Shown: one piece after another, positions 54,128 through 63,735 of the stretch | How the letters are laid out: each line of letters begins with the position of its first letter | Position numbering within the stretch: the stretch's first letter is position 1 | From: NORP240 sp942492445 | GTDB lineage: Bacteria > Pseudomonadota > Gammaproteobacteria > Pseudomonadales > Pseudohongiellaceae | NCBI GenBank assembly: GCA_942492445.1 | Contig: CALOEW010000082.1 | Location: 1 to 64,000, forward strand | Direction: 5' to 3' | DNA: 64,000 nt | The notes under the pieces: model-generated | Seen by the model: only the letters and a program-made list of their open reading frames with translations | What the model was told of the DNA's origin: nothing | The model's database searches: none | Made by a program: the position numbers and the translations under genes

Positions 54128-55513
54128 ATGACATTCGCTGCCATTGCTAACTTACTTGTTTTCCTGGTAATTCTTGGTTTTCTGCTGCAACTTGGGCGGA
54201 AGCAGATCGTGCTGTCCCGCCGGGTTCTGGCTGGATTGATTGCCGGCGCTCTGTTCGGCCTGTTTCTGCAGGTGGTGTACGGCGCCGCTCCCGCTACCGT
54301 GGAGAGCACTCTGGAATGGACCAACGTGGTAGCCAATGGCTACGTCAACCTGTTGCGCATGATCATTATGCCATTGATATTGATTACAATGATTGCAGCG
54401 GTCCTGCGCGTGGAGGAAATAAGGTCACTGGGTAAGATCGGGGGTTCTGTGGTGGGGCTGCTGATTTTCACGACCATGATTGCGGCCCTGGCGGGTATCG
54501 CCATGGCATTGCTGTTCGGGCTGAATGCCGGTGAGCTGGTGGCCGGTGCCCGTGAACTGGCGCGCGCGGAGGTGCTGCAGGCACGCCAGGGCAGTGTCGC
54601 CGACATGAGTATCGCGGAACTGTTTGTGAGCTTTATTTCTACCAACATCTTTGCCGATCTTGCCGGGTCACGATCAACATCCATCATCAGCGTAGTAGTT
54701 TTCGGATTGATTTTCGGAATAGCTGCCCTGCTTGTTTGTGAGGAGTCACCCGAACGGGCTGCGCCGATCAGGCAGTTCGTCGACACTACCCAGGCCGTAG
54801 TAATGCGTCTGGTGAAGCTGGTCATGGCGCTGACTCCGTATGGCGTAGCGGCATTGATGACTCGCGTGATCGCAACCTCAGATGGTCAGGCGATACTGAA
54901 TCTGATTGGCTTCGTTGTAGCTTCGTACCTGGCGATAGCGATCATGTTTGCAGTGCATACGGTGCTTATCGTGCTGTTGGGTGTGAACCCCCGAAGTTAC
55001 TTCCAGAAAGTCTGGCCGGTCTTAACCTTCGCCTTTGTCACCCGCAGTTCGGCTGCCACCATCCCGCTGACCATACGGGCACAGATCGAAGAATTGAAAG
55101 TACCGGCTCCAATTGCGAACATAGCCGCCTCATTCGGCGCCACCATCGGTCAGAATGGATGCGCCGGTATCTACCCTGCCATGCTCGCGGTCATGGTGGC
55201 TCCAACCATGGGAGTCGCGATAGATTTCAATTTTATTGCCAGCCTTGTAATCGTAATTGCTATCGGTTCTTTCGGAATAGCCGGGGTCGGAGGTGGTGCG
55301 ACCAACGCGGCCCTGGTGGTGTTGCCGGCCATGGGGTTTCCGGTCGAAATCGTGGCCCTTCTGATTTCAATCGAACCATTGATCGACATGGCCAGAACCG
55401 CACTCAATGTCAACGGCGCCATTACCAGCGGCATGATTACGTCAAGGCTGGTAGGTCACACCGTAACCGGTCCGGGTACTGACTCCGACGAAATATTGCA
55501 GAGCCAGTCCTGA
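54128..55513 (+). CDS. Dicarboxylate/amino acid:cation symporter
   Basis: A 461-residue protein of the DAACS (GltP/DctA/SstT) family. It has eight membrane helices and two re-entrant loops. Family motifs are LLRMIIMPLILITMIAAVLRVEE near the N-terminus, the serine-rich TRSSAATIPLTIRAQIEE loop, and NGCAGIYPAMLAVMVAP, followed by GGATNAALVVLPAMGFP. It imports dicarboxylates or acidic/neutral amino acids with sodium or protons; sequence alone does not fix the substrate. It is monocistronic and convergent with acs. Confidence 0.92.
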   Translation: MTFAAIANLLVFLVILGFLLQLGRKQIVLSRRVLAGLIAGALFGLFLQVVYGAAPATVESTLEWTNVVANGYVNLLRMIIMPLILITMIAAVLRVEEIRSLGKIGGSVVGLLIFTTMIAALAGIAMALLFGLNAGELVAGARELARAEVLQARQGSVADMSIAELFVSFISTNIFADLAGSRSTSIISVVVFGLIFGIAALLVCEESPERAAPIRQFVDTTQAVVMRLVKLVMALTPYGVAALMTRVIATSDGQAILNLIGFVVASYLAIAIMFAVHTVLIVLLGVNPRSYFQKVWPVLTFAFVTRSSAATIPLTIRAQIEELKVPAPIANIAASFGATIGQNGCAGIYPAMLAVMVAPTMGVAIDFNFIASLVIVIAIGSFGIAGVGGGATNAALVVLPAMGFPVEIVALLISIEPLIDMARTALNVNGAITSGMITSRLVGHTVTGPGTDSDEILQSQS

Positions 55514-55652
55514 GACTTGATCAGGTTGTGATTCCCCAATAACCGCGGTTCCTCGTCCCGGGCAGTTAGTTCTGCGGCACGCACGTTCACCCGCGAACTA
55601 TCAGACGCGCCCGGGACAGGTCGAAAAGCCGCGACGATGGCGCGGATTTCCA

Positions 55653-57590
55653 CTAACGGTTGGCCCGATTGTCAATCAGATCCTGAACCACTGCCGGGTC
55701 GGCCAGGGTGGTGGTATCACCCAGGTTTTCAAGCTCGTTGGCGGCGATTTTGCGAAGTATCCGCCGCATGATCTTACCGGAGCGGGTCTTAGGGAGGCCC
55801 GGTGCGAACTGGATGTGCTCCGGCTTTGCAAAAGCACCAATCTCCGACGCGACATACTGCACAAGCTCTTTGTGAAGTTCTTCCGAATCCTCCACTCCGG
55901 CCATTGGGGTCACGTAGGCATAAATAGCCTGGCCCTTGATATCATGGGGAAATCCAACCACGGCCGCTTCCGCAACCTTGGGGTGAAGAACCAGCGCACT
56001 TTCGATTTCAGCGGTACCCAGCCGGTGGCCTGACACATTGATGACGTCGTCAACCCGGCCGGTAACCCAGTAATAGCCATCTTCGTCCCTCAGAGCGCTG
56101 TCCCCGGTGAAGTAATAGCCCTTGTACGCGGAGAAATAGGTATCGACACAGCGCTGGTGATCTCCGTAAACAGAGCGGATCTGGCTCGGCCAGCTCTGGC
56201 ACAGAACCAGGTTGCCCTCTGCCTTGCCTTCGAGCACATTGCCGTCCGCATCCAAAAGAGCAGGGTGAACGCCGAAGAACGGCAGTGTTGCCGAACCGGG
56301 TTTCAGGTCAGTGACTCCTGGCAGCGGAGTGATCATTATCGCGCCAGTCTCAGTCTGCCACCAGGTGTCCACAATCGGGCAGGATTCGTTGCCCACGACA
56401 TGGTAGTACCACTCCCATGCTTCAGGATTAATGGGTTCGCCGACTGAACCAAGCAGCCGCAACGACGACCGGGACGTCTTCGTTACCGGGTCATTACCTG
56501 ATGCCATAAGGGCCCGGATAGCGGTAGGTGCCGTGTAGAATATATTAACCTGGTGCTTGTCGATTATCTCCCAAAAGCGCGATACATCGGGGTAGGTGGG
56601 CACCCCTTCGAACATCAGCGTGATAGCGCCATTGGCAAGTGGTCCGTAAACAATGTAGGAATGGCCCGTTACCCAGCCGACGTCCGCGGTGCACCAGTAG
56701 ATGTCGCCATCGTGATAGTCAAACACGTACTTGTGGGTTATGGCTGCGCCCAGCAGATATCCACCGGTTGTGTGCAGCACTCCTTTAGGTTTGCCTGTGG
56801 AGCCGGACGTATAAAGGATAAACAAAGGGTCTTCAGCGTCCATGATTTCTGGTGGGCAGTCCACTTCAGCCTGTTCTACCGCGTTGTAGTAGCAGATATC
56901 CCGATCTTCCTGCCAGGGTACGTCAGCGTTGGTGCGGCGCACTACGAAGACGGTATGTACATCGGGACAATTTTGCAGTGCCGAGTCGACATTCTGCTTC
57001 AACGGGACAAGCCGTCCACCTCTGACTCCCTGATCGGCGGTTATGACGGTCTGGCAGTCTGAATCGAGAATCCGGTCTTTCAGGGACTCCGGTGAGAAAC
57101 CACCGAAGACCACCGAATGAATCGCACCTATCCGGGCGCAAGCCAGCATGGCATAGGCGGCCTCAGGTATCATCGGCATGTAGATACAAACGCGATCACC
57201 CTTTTTCACGCCCCGCGCTTTCATGGCATTGGAAAACTTGCAGACCTGCCGGTGAAGTTCTTCATAATTGATGCTTTTGTCCTGATCGGGTTCATCACCT
57301 TCCCAGATAATTGCAGTTTGTTTCCCGCGTTTTTCCAGATGCCGGTCCACACAGTTGTAACAGACATTCAGCTTGCCACCTTGGAACCAGCTGGTCTCCG
57401 CTTTACTGAAATCGCCGGAATACACTTCCTTCCAGGGTTCATGCCAATGAAGAAATTTTCCTGCCTGTTCAGCCCAGAACTCTTCCGGGTTGTCGATGGA
57501 GTGCTGATACATAGCCTGATATTCAGATTTTGAAAGCAGACTTCTCGATTTGGCCGCCGCGCTGACTGGGTAGATTTTTTGTTCCGACAT
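55653..57590 (-). CDS. acsA: Acetyl-CoA synthetase
   Basis: A 645-residue AMP-forming ligase that activates acetate to acetyl-CoA. ANL-family core motifs are LYTSGSTGKPKGVLHTTGGYL, WWQTETGAIM and YFTGDSALRDEDGYYWVTGRVDDVINVSGHRLGTAEIE. The C-terminal KTRSGKIMRRIL holds the Lys whose acetylation switches the enzyme off in other bacteria. The N-terminal EYQAMYQHSIDNPEEFWAEQA is typical of Acs. Full length. It lies downstream of the pan genes in the same direction, as in pseudomonads. Confidence 0.97.
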   Translation of the reverse strand: MSEQKIYPVSAAAKSRSLLSKSEYQAMYQHSIDNPEEFWAEQAGKFLHWHEPWKEVYSGDFSKAETSWFQGGKLNVCYNCVDRHLEKRGKQTAIIWEGDEPDQDKSINYEELHRQVCKFSNAMKARGVKKGDRVCIYMPMIPEAAYAMLACARIGAIHSVVFGGFSPESLKDRILDSDCQTVITADQGVRGGRLVPLKQNVDSALQNCPDVHTVFVVRRTNADVPWQEDRDICYYNAVEQAEVDCPPEIMDAEDPLFILYTSGSTGKPKGVLHTTGGYLLGAAITHKYVFDYHDGDIYWCTADVGWVTGHSYIVYGPLANGAITLMFEGVPTYPDVSRFWEIIDKHQVNIFYTAPTAIRALMASGNDPVTKTSRSSLRLLGSVGEPINPEAWEWYYHVVGNESCPIVDTWWQTETGAIMITPLPGVTDLKPGSATLPFFGVHPALLDADGNVLEGKAEGNLVLCQSWPSQIRSVYGDHQRCVDTYFSAYKGYYFTGDSALRDEDGYYWVTGRVDDVINVSGHRLGTAEIESALVLHPKVAEAAVVGFPHDIKGQAIYAYVTPMAGVEDSEELHKELVQYVASEIGAFAKPEHIQFAPGLPKTRSGKIMRRILRKIAANELENLGDTTTLADPAVVQDLIDNRANR

Positions 57591-57710
57591 GTTGCTGTTT
57601 CCTGTTGCGTGTTTTTGTTGATTCGGATGACTGGCGAAAGCACCAGACTCGCTCGAGTTCCTGGATTTTACTAATACCGGGCGTTCACAACCAGTGTGTA
57701 TTTTCAGGGA

Positions 57711-58568
57711 TCACCTGGCCGGGATCGTGAAGCAAATGTTGTCAATAAGCCGCGACTTACCCACAAAGGCCGCTGCCAGGATTACCAGACAGGAATCCCC
57801 AGGCTCGGCCTGCCGCAGAGTCCTGCTATTGCAGATGACGAAATAGTCCGGGCGAAGCCCGGCTTGCTCCAGACGCTGCCGAGCGGAATCCTCGAGTTCA
57901 CGGAAGTGGATACTGCCTGACTCGATTCGGTCTCGAGTATCCGCCAGCGTCTGAAATAGGACAGGGGCTCTGCGGCGATCTTCGGTGTCCAGGTAATTGT
58001 TTCGCGAGCTCATTGCCAACCCGTCCGGCTCGCGGACAGTTTCGACGCCGACAACCGAAACGGGAAAATGCAGATCTGCAACCATTTTTCTGATGATCAG
58101 GTATTGCTGAAAATCCTTGAGTCCGAAAAACGCCAGATCGGGCTGACACAAATTGAACAGTTTGGAGACGACCGTTGTCACACCGTCAAAATGACCGGGA
58201 CGACTTCTGCCACAATAGGCCTCGCCAAGGTCGGGAACCCTGACTACGCTTTGGGACTGCAAGCCCCGGGGATACACTTCTCCGGAGTCCGGACAAAACA
58301 GACAATCACATTGATACGCCTCGAGTAATGCCAGGTCTTCATCGAGTGTGCGCGGGTAGGCATCAAGGTCTTCATCGGGGCCGAACTGTAATGGATTTAC
58401 AAAAATACTGCAGATAATCCAATCGCACTTTTTTTGTGCTTCCTTGACCAGTTGCAGGTGGCCGGCATGCAGGTTCCCCATGGTGGGCACCAGGCCGATT
58501 ACCCTGCCGGGAGCCTTTTGCTTCCTGACTGACAATCTCAATTCGGCGATGGTGGTAATGGTTTGCAT
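57711..58568 (-). CDS. panC: Pantothenate synthetase
   Basis: A 285-residue enzyme joining pantoate and beta-alanine with ATP to give pantothenate, the coenzyme A precursor. The nucleotide-binding GLVPTMGNLHAGHLQLV (with HxGH) is followed by SIFVNPLQFGPDEDLDAYPRT, the conserved FFGLKDFQQYLIIRKMV and LAMSSRNNYL. It follows panB by 20 bases in one operon, ahead of acs. Confidence 0.97.
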   Translation of the reverse strand: MQTITTIAELRLSVRKQKAPGRVIGLVPTMGNLHAGHLQLVKEAQKKCDWIICSIFVNPLQFGPDEDLDAYPRTLDEDLALLEAYQCDCLFCPDSGEVYPRGLQSQSVVRVPDLGEAYCGRSRPGHFDGVTTVVSKLFNLCQPDLAFFGLKDFQQYLIIRKMVADLHFPVSVVGVETVREPDGLAMSSRNNYLDTEDRRRAPVLFQTLADTRDRIESGSIHFRELEDSARQRLEQAGLRPDYFVICNSRTLRQAEPGDSCLVILAAAFVGKSRLIDNICFTIPAR

Positions 58569-58588
58569 GGTAATAGGCTGATTGGCGG

Positions 58589-59401
58589 CTAATCGAACCA
58601 GTGTGCTTTGGAGGGAAATGTGCCTCCCTTGACTGCACGAGCATAAGCCTCGATTGCGCCTGGTATTCCGTTTGACGATTCAGCCAGGAAATTCTTGACG
58701 AATTTCGGCGTGATTGGTGAGATTCCGAGCAGGTCGTGGAGCACCATTACCTGACCGGTAGTATCCGGACCTGCACCGATTCCAATGACAGGGATTGAAA
58801 GAATTTCAGTGATTGTTTTGGCTAGGGCCCTGGGAACGCATTCAAGCAGCAGGACACTGGCACCGGCATCCTGGAGAACCAGAGCTTCGTCAATGATCAG
58901 TTGAGCCTGATCAGTATCCCTGCCCTGAACATGATAGCCGCCGATACGATTGATGGACTGGGGTGTAAGCCCCATGTGTGCGCAGACAGGAATTCCCCGT
59001 TGGGCAAGCAACCTGGTGGTGCTGGCAATCCAGGCGCCACCCTCCAACTTGACCATCTGTGCTCCGGCGCGCATCAAAGCTGCGGCGTTTTCCAGGGTCT
59101 GGGCTTCTGAAGCATAGCTCATGAAGGGCAGGTCCCCCATCAGTAAGGCTCCTTGGTTTCCCCGCTTGACGCATTCCATGTGGTAAACCATGTCATGCAT
59201 GGTCACGGGCAGGGTGCTGTCGTGCCCCTGCAACACCATGCCAAGGGAGTCGCCCACAAGTATCACTTCAACACCGGCCTTACTGACGATGCCGGCGAAA
59301 ATGGCATCGTAAGCAGTCAGGCAGGCGAATTTTTCTCCTTGCTGACGAATCTCGATCAGGGTTTTCAGGGTAACCGCTTTTGCCGATTTGTGTTGGTTCA
59401 C
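58589..59401 (-). CDS. panB: 3-methyl-2-oxobutanoate hydroxymethyltransferase
   Basis: A 270-residue TIM-barrel enzyme making ketopantoate from ketoisovalerate and methylene-tetrahydrofolate. It contains LTAYDAIFAGIVSKAGVEVILVGDSLGMVLQGH, with the Mg-binding Asp, then GDLPFMSYASEAQTLENAA, VKLEGG, and IPVIGIGAGPDTTGQVMVLHDLLGI. Length and order are standard. It starts 37 bases after the deoxynucleoside kinase gene. Confidence 0.97.
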   Translation of the reverse strand: MNQHKSAKAVTLKTLIEIRQQGEKFACLTAYDAIFAGIVSKAGVEVILVGDSLGMVLQGHDSTLPVTMHDMVYHMECVKRGNQGALLMGDLPFMSYASEAQTLENAAALMRAGAQMVKLEGGAWIASTTRLLAQRGIPVCAHMGLTPQSINRIGGYHVQGRDTDQAQLIIDEALVLQDAGASVLLLECVPRALAKTITEILSIPVIGIGAGPDTTGQVMVLHDLLGISPITPKFVKNFLAESSNGIPGAIEAYARAVKGGTFPSKAHWFD

Positions 59402-59438
59402 AAAAAGATCCTATCGCGACCAGGCTGAACCACTGAGA

Positions 59439-60108
59439 CTAAAGCAGCGACGGCCTGGGATTGTAATAGTGAGTGCCGCTTGGCAGCTTAAGGATATAAT
59501 CTACCAAGTGTTCGTAGTCTCTGTCATTTTCCACAAGGTCGATCTGGGAGCTGTTGACAATCAACAGGGAAGTAGTATCGAAATAGTGGAAGAATTCCGT
59601 ATACGCCTCGTTCAATTGCGCCAGGTAACTTCTCTCGATGTATTGTTCCGATGCAATTCCACGCCTTTGAATCCGCTGCAGCAGGGTGTCGGTAGGCGCC
59701 TGTAGATAGATCACCAGATCTGGTACCGGCGCGTCCAGTGTAAGGTGTCGATACACGTTCTCATAAATTTCGAATTCATCCGGATCAAGGGTCTGGCGGG
59801 CAAAGAGCCGGTCTTTCTCTATAAGGAAATCAGCGACTCTGACTGAACTGAACAGGTCGTCCTGACGCAGTTGCTGAACTTGTTGTGCCCTTTGAAACAG
59901 GAAAAAAAGCTGAGTTGCCAGGGCGTGCTGGCGGCGATCCTTGTAGAATCGATCAAGAAACGGATTCTCTTCACTTTTTTCAAGCAGCAGTTCATAGTTG
60001 AAAGTGGATGCCAGGCGTTTACAGAGACTGGTTTTCCCCCACCCCTATAGGTCCCTCGACAGCTATGTAGCGGGGTGGTTTTCTGGCAGTTGTACTTTCG
60101 AGATTCAC
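59439..60108 (-). CDS. Deoxynucleoside kinase family protein, apparent frameshift
   Basis: A P-loop kinase of the deoxynucleoside (deoxyguanosine/deoxyadenosine) kinase family, about 222 residues, which phosphorylates deoxynucleosides for salvage. The GTG start at 60108 overlaps the pcnB stop (GTGA). The frame runs to the P-loop, where GGGGG (plus strand CCCCC, about 60042-60046) turns GVGKTS into GVGENQ. With one G removed the frame continues as SLCKRLASTFNYELLLEKSEENPFLDRF through to LVIYLQAPTDTLLQRIQRRG (the lid) and the stop at 59439. A one-base insertion is the only defect. It occupies the place where many relatives carry folK. Confidence 0.85.
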
Positions 60109-61556
60109 TTGCCGCTTCCAGGGCGCTTGAGTCGAGGTTTGCGATGACTGCGTCGGCGGCCATCCAGGGCATTCAGCAGGATTGCCTGTTGCTGCGAATC
60201 AGCGAATTGGAATTCTGTCCACCACCGGCCAAGGCCGCCCAGCTCCTCACCGGAATCCTCCCGCAACAACAGAAAGTCATAGGCGGCTCGAAACCTGGGG
60301 TGTTGATGGGCGTTTACTACGCTGCGCTTCGTGCGCCGCTCCAGTCGAACCTGTAATTCCCATATTTCCCTAATCGCAACTGTAAAGCGCTTGGGTATTG
60401 CCGTGAATTGCATCTGTCTGGAAAGTACCAGGTTGGATTGCTGTTGAATCAACTGGATGCCGGGACTGTCGCTACCTGGATCCTGGCCCAGTTCATTGCG
60501 TAAAACCGGCCAGAGCAGAGCGGCGAACAGAAATGCCGGGGTGACCGATTTACCCTCGGCCAGACGCTGATCAGTGTTTCTCAGTGCCAGGCTTACCAGC
60601 CGGTTCTCGGGTTTGTCAATATCAGCGAGGCAATCCAGCGTCGCCGGGAAAAGGTAATTGCCGACCCGGAACTGCTTCAGAAGGTCAAAGGTTTTTTCTC
60701 CGCACCCGGTACTCAGCAGCTTAAGGGTTTCGTCAAACAGGCGAGCAGGGGCCACCGAGGCCAGCATATCCGCCAGTTCGTCGATCGGCTTTCTGGTCCT
60801 GTCTTCAATTGCGAAGCCCAACTTGGCTGCAAATCGGATGGCCCGAAGTATTCGTACCGGGTCCTCCTTATAGCGTGTTGCCGGATCGCCGATAATGCGG
60901 ATCTGTCTGTTTTCGATATCTTCAAGGCCTGAACTGAAATCCAGAATGAGAAAGTTTCTAATCGTGTAATAGAGCGCGTTGACAGTAAAATCCCGCCGCA
61001 CTGCATCCTCGTTGATGCCGCCATAGACATTGTCTCTGAGTATCATGCCACTGCTGGAGTGGGCGGAGTCGACGTTTTTCAGGGACTTGTTGCTTCTGTC
61101 CTGGCTTATGCTTTCGGGCTGATGATGAGCCCGGAAAGTAGTCACTTCAATAATTTCACGGCCGAACCGGATATGAACGATTTTGAATCGTCGGCCAATA
61201 ATCCGGGCGTTGCGGAACAGTTGCCTGAGTTCCTCTGGTGTGGCGTTGGTAGCGATATCGAAATCTTTCGGAGTGTTTCCCATCAGCAGGTCCCGGACGC
61301 TTCCTCCTACGAGGAATGCCTGGAATCCCTCGGCATCCAGTTTGTACAGGACCTTCAGTGCACTGGAGGAAATATTCTTACGTGAAATGCAATGGCTGTC
61401 GCGTGGCACCACCTTAACGTTTCGGGCGTCAAGGTCTGCCAACAGGCGGTCATCGATCAACAGGTTGCCCGGCGGCGTAAGCTGAGTGTCCTTGTTGTCT
61501 TCAGAATTGCCCTTGCCTCGTTTAGGGGAGCGTGGCTTGAATAGCTTGCGTAACAT
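60105..61556 (-). CDS. pcnB: Poly(A) polymerase I
   Basis: A 483-residue class II nucleotidyltransferase that adds 3' poly(A) tails to RNA and promotes decay. The catalytic head is FLVGGSVRDLLMGNTPKDFDIATNATPEEL (GG and DxD), followed by HIRFGREIIEVTTFR, RRDFTVNALYY and DPVRILRAIRFAAKLGF. A basic C-terminus (RRRSHRKPRLKRPGSGK) is typical. I chose ATG 61556 (MLRKLFKPRSPKRGK) because family members begin in this way; the open frame extends to 61661 with unrelated sequence. The stop overlaps the kinase start by 4 bases, so the two are translationally coupled. Confidence 0.94.
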   Translation of the reverse strand: MLRKLFKPRSPKRGKGNSEDNKDTQLTPPGNLLIDDRLLADLDARNVKVVPRDSHCISRKNISSSALKVLYKLDAEGFQAFLVGGSVRDLLMGNTPKDFDIATNATPEELRQLFRNARIIGRRFKIVHIRFGREIIEVTTFRAHHQPESISQDRSNKSLKNVDSAHSSSGMILRDNVYGGINEDAVRRDFTVNALYYTIRNFLILDFSSGLEDIENRQIRIIGDPATRYKEDPVRILRAIRFAAKLGFAIEDRTRKPIDELADMLASVAPARLFDETLKLLSTGCGEKTFDLLKQFRVGNYLFPATLDCLADIDKPENRLVSLALRNTDQRLAEGKSVTPAFLFAALLWPVLRNELGQDPGSDSPGIQLIQQQSNLVLSRQMQFTAIPKRFTVAIREIWELQVRLERRTKRSVVNAHQHPRFRAAYDFLLLREDSGEELGGLGRWWTEFQFADSQQQAILLNALDGRRRSHRKPRLKRPGSGK

Positions 61557-61714
61557 CCTTGATAGGTTCTGAGTTGATACCGGCTGACAGAATTTCCTGT
61601 CCGACCAGGCAACAAGGCGTGAGTTTGACAGGGATAGGCATAATACAACGATCGACGCCAAAATAGCAGCGTGTCAAAGCAGGGAAATAGGCAAACCGGA
61701 AACGGAAATACCGA

Positions 61715-61733
61715 GGGGGTGATCTACACCCCC
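61715..61733. promoter_or_regulatory. Perfect inverted repeat upstream of pcnB
   Basis: GGGGGTG-ATCTA-CACCCCC forms a 7-bp perfect stem with a 5-base loop about 160 bases ahead of the pcnB start. It could be an operator half-site pair or an RNA hairpin in the pcnB leader. No T-run follows directly on either strand, so an intrinsic terminator is unlikely. Confidence 0.4.
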
Positions 61734-62198
61734 CAAGGAAGGTAACTTTTTATTGTTATTATTATTTTTTGTTTATTCTTATTCTTTTTAAACGGGGGCC
61801 GAAAGCCGGCTCCACCCAAGCGTTTAAGACGGTATTTCTAGAGAAGTAACAAGGTGTTTACTTCATACTACTAAAAATCCGAACCTTGTTTTTATTAAAT
61901 GCACTAACCTTCGTTTAATACTCAGTAATGCGACTCTTTTTATTTTTCTACGGTTATTATTATTGTTTATTGTTATTGTCCTGACCTATAGTGCACTATC
62001 TGTGCCAATACTCAAAAAGCTAAAATAATCAGTGAGATAAATGTGATCCAGCTAACACGCAGTGGGCAGGTTGTAACTATTTGTTACTAAATACCGCGAA
62101 AAGTGTGTGTAGAAAGGTAGCAGTAACACTCAAGGTCGGATCAGTAACGTAGTTTAATGCTCCGGGATTGTCCCTGATCAGCCTGTCCCCGGTTCCCG
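61734..62198. other. AT-rich intergenic region with simple ATT/GTTATT tracts
   Basis: About 460 bases between the pcnB promoter side and the end of the response-regulator gene. Runs such as TTATTGTTATTATTATT (about 61749-61765) and GTTATTATTATTGTTTATTG (about 61953-61972) make it much more AT-rich than its surroundings. A small hairpin GCCGGCTTTCGGC (reverse strand, about 61798-61810) is present. No open frame resembles a gene. An untranslated RNA or nucleoid-protein binding site is possible but unproven. Confidence 0.45.
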
Positions 62199-63612
62199 TC
62201 AGGCTTGACTGGCCTGCTTTTTCTTGCGGGGCAGGCCGAATCGCTGACGCCGCTCCCACAGGCATTTGCGGCTGATGCCCAGCTTTTTGGCCAGTTGGGT
62301 TTCGGTCATGGAATCCTGGTGTTCCAGTACAAATCGCTGAAAATAATCTTCCAGAGACAATTCCTCACTGGCGTCGCCACCTGAAGGAAAAAGTGACACT
62401 ATGCCCCACCGTTGCAACTGGCTGGTCGTCAAGGTAGTCGGTGTCGATGGCCAGCAGGTCCGTCGTTATTTCTTCCGTCTCTGCCAACACCACAGCCCTT
62501 TCAATGGCATTTTCCAGCTCCCGGACATTTCCCGGCCAGGGATATTGCTGGATTGCTTCCCTGGCCAGGGAATTGAATTGCAGGCGGGGAGTCTTGAGCC
62601 GAGTGCAGGTTCTTTGCAAAATCGCTTCCGCCAACTTCTGTATGTCCTCCTGCCGGTCTCGCAATGGAGGTATCAGCAGTGCCATTACATTGATCCGATA
62701 AAAAAGGTCCTCGCGAAAATCACCTTCACTAACAAGCTGTTTCAGATCCCGATGCGTGGCGGCGACCAGTCTGACGTCGACTTTACGAGATTGAACGGAT
62801 CCTACTTTGCGAATTTCATTCTCCTGAAGAACTCGGAGCAGGCGGGCCTGGGCCTCCAGCGGTAATTCCCCGATTTCGTCAAGAAACAGCGTGCTCCCGT
62901 CAGCGGCTTCCACGAGGCCCGTCCGGGTTGAAGTTGCCCCGGTAAAGGATCCTTTCTCGTGCCCGAACAATTCAGATTCGATCAGATTTTCAGGGATCGC
63001 TGCGCAATTCACCGAAATCATTTCGGCCTGATGGCGACTGCTCAGTTTGTGTATCGCCTGGGCGACCAGCTCCTTGCCGGTACCTGATTCACCGTTTATA
63101 AGTACTGTTGAGTCGGTCATGGCAACCTTGCTGATCCGGCGGAACAGTTCCTGCATTTGCTGGCAATTTCCTATCATTCCGGGAATGATGGATTCCCCTG
63201 CCTCCCGATCGGGTTGTCGCACACTGATCTCGGGAGCCGGACCCACTGCCCGCGTGTTGCGTTCCCGTATGATACGGGCGACGGTTTCTATGATTTCGCT
63301 GTGTTCGAAGGGCTTGGCAATGTAGTCTACGGCGCCCATTTTCATGGAATCCACAGCGGAGCGAAGGCTGGAATAGCTGGTCATGATAAGCACGGGAGTG
63401 CTGGTGGCTTTGATAAGGTCGGTGCCGGGGGCGCCGGGGAGGCGCAGGTCGGTGATGATGACATCGAAATTGTCAATGTCGTAGCGTTCAACAGAGTCCT
63501 TGACGGACTCCGCTTCGGAGACCTCGTAATCATGGCGCTCCAGCAAACGCCGCAGGGCAGTTCTGATTACCGGTTCGTCTTCAACTACGAGAATTTGATT
63601 TCCGTTTGACAT
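62199..63612 (-). CDS. Sigma-54 dependent response regulator (NtrC family), apparent frameshift
   Basis: A regulator of about 470 residues in three domains. The receiver (residues about 5-120) has the phospho-acceptor Asp in VIITDLRLPG. The AAA+ sigma-54 activator domain (about 145-375) has Walker A GESGTGKE, GSFTGATS (the sigma-54 contact loop, with Ser in place of the usual Ala) and LFLDEIGELPLEAQ. A Fis-type HTH follows (ETQLAKKLGISRKCLWERRQRFGL). The last domain is in another frame; removing one T from a five-T run near 62390-62395 restores HSVTFPSGGDASEELSLEDYFQ. The following gene codes for the probable cognate histidine kinase. Confidence 0.9.
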
Positions 63613-63735
63613 ACTGCCAGCTGATCAGTTACTTATCGTTGAATGGTTCCGTACCCGGGGTTTCACTTCCAGAGTCTCTCATGTGGCCACTTTGTTCCGG
63701 AATCTCGGTCTCCAGGCTCGAAAATTCCCCGGCAG

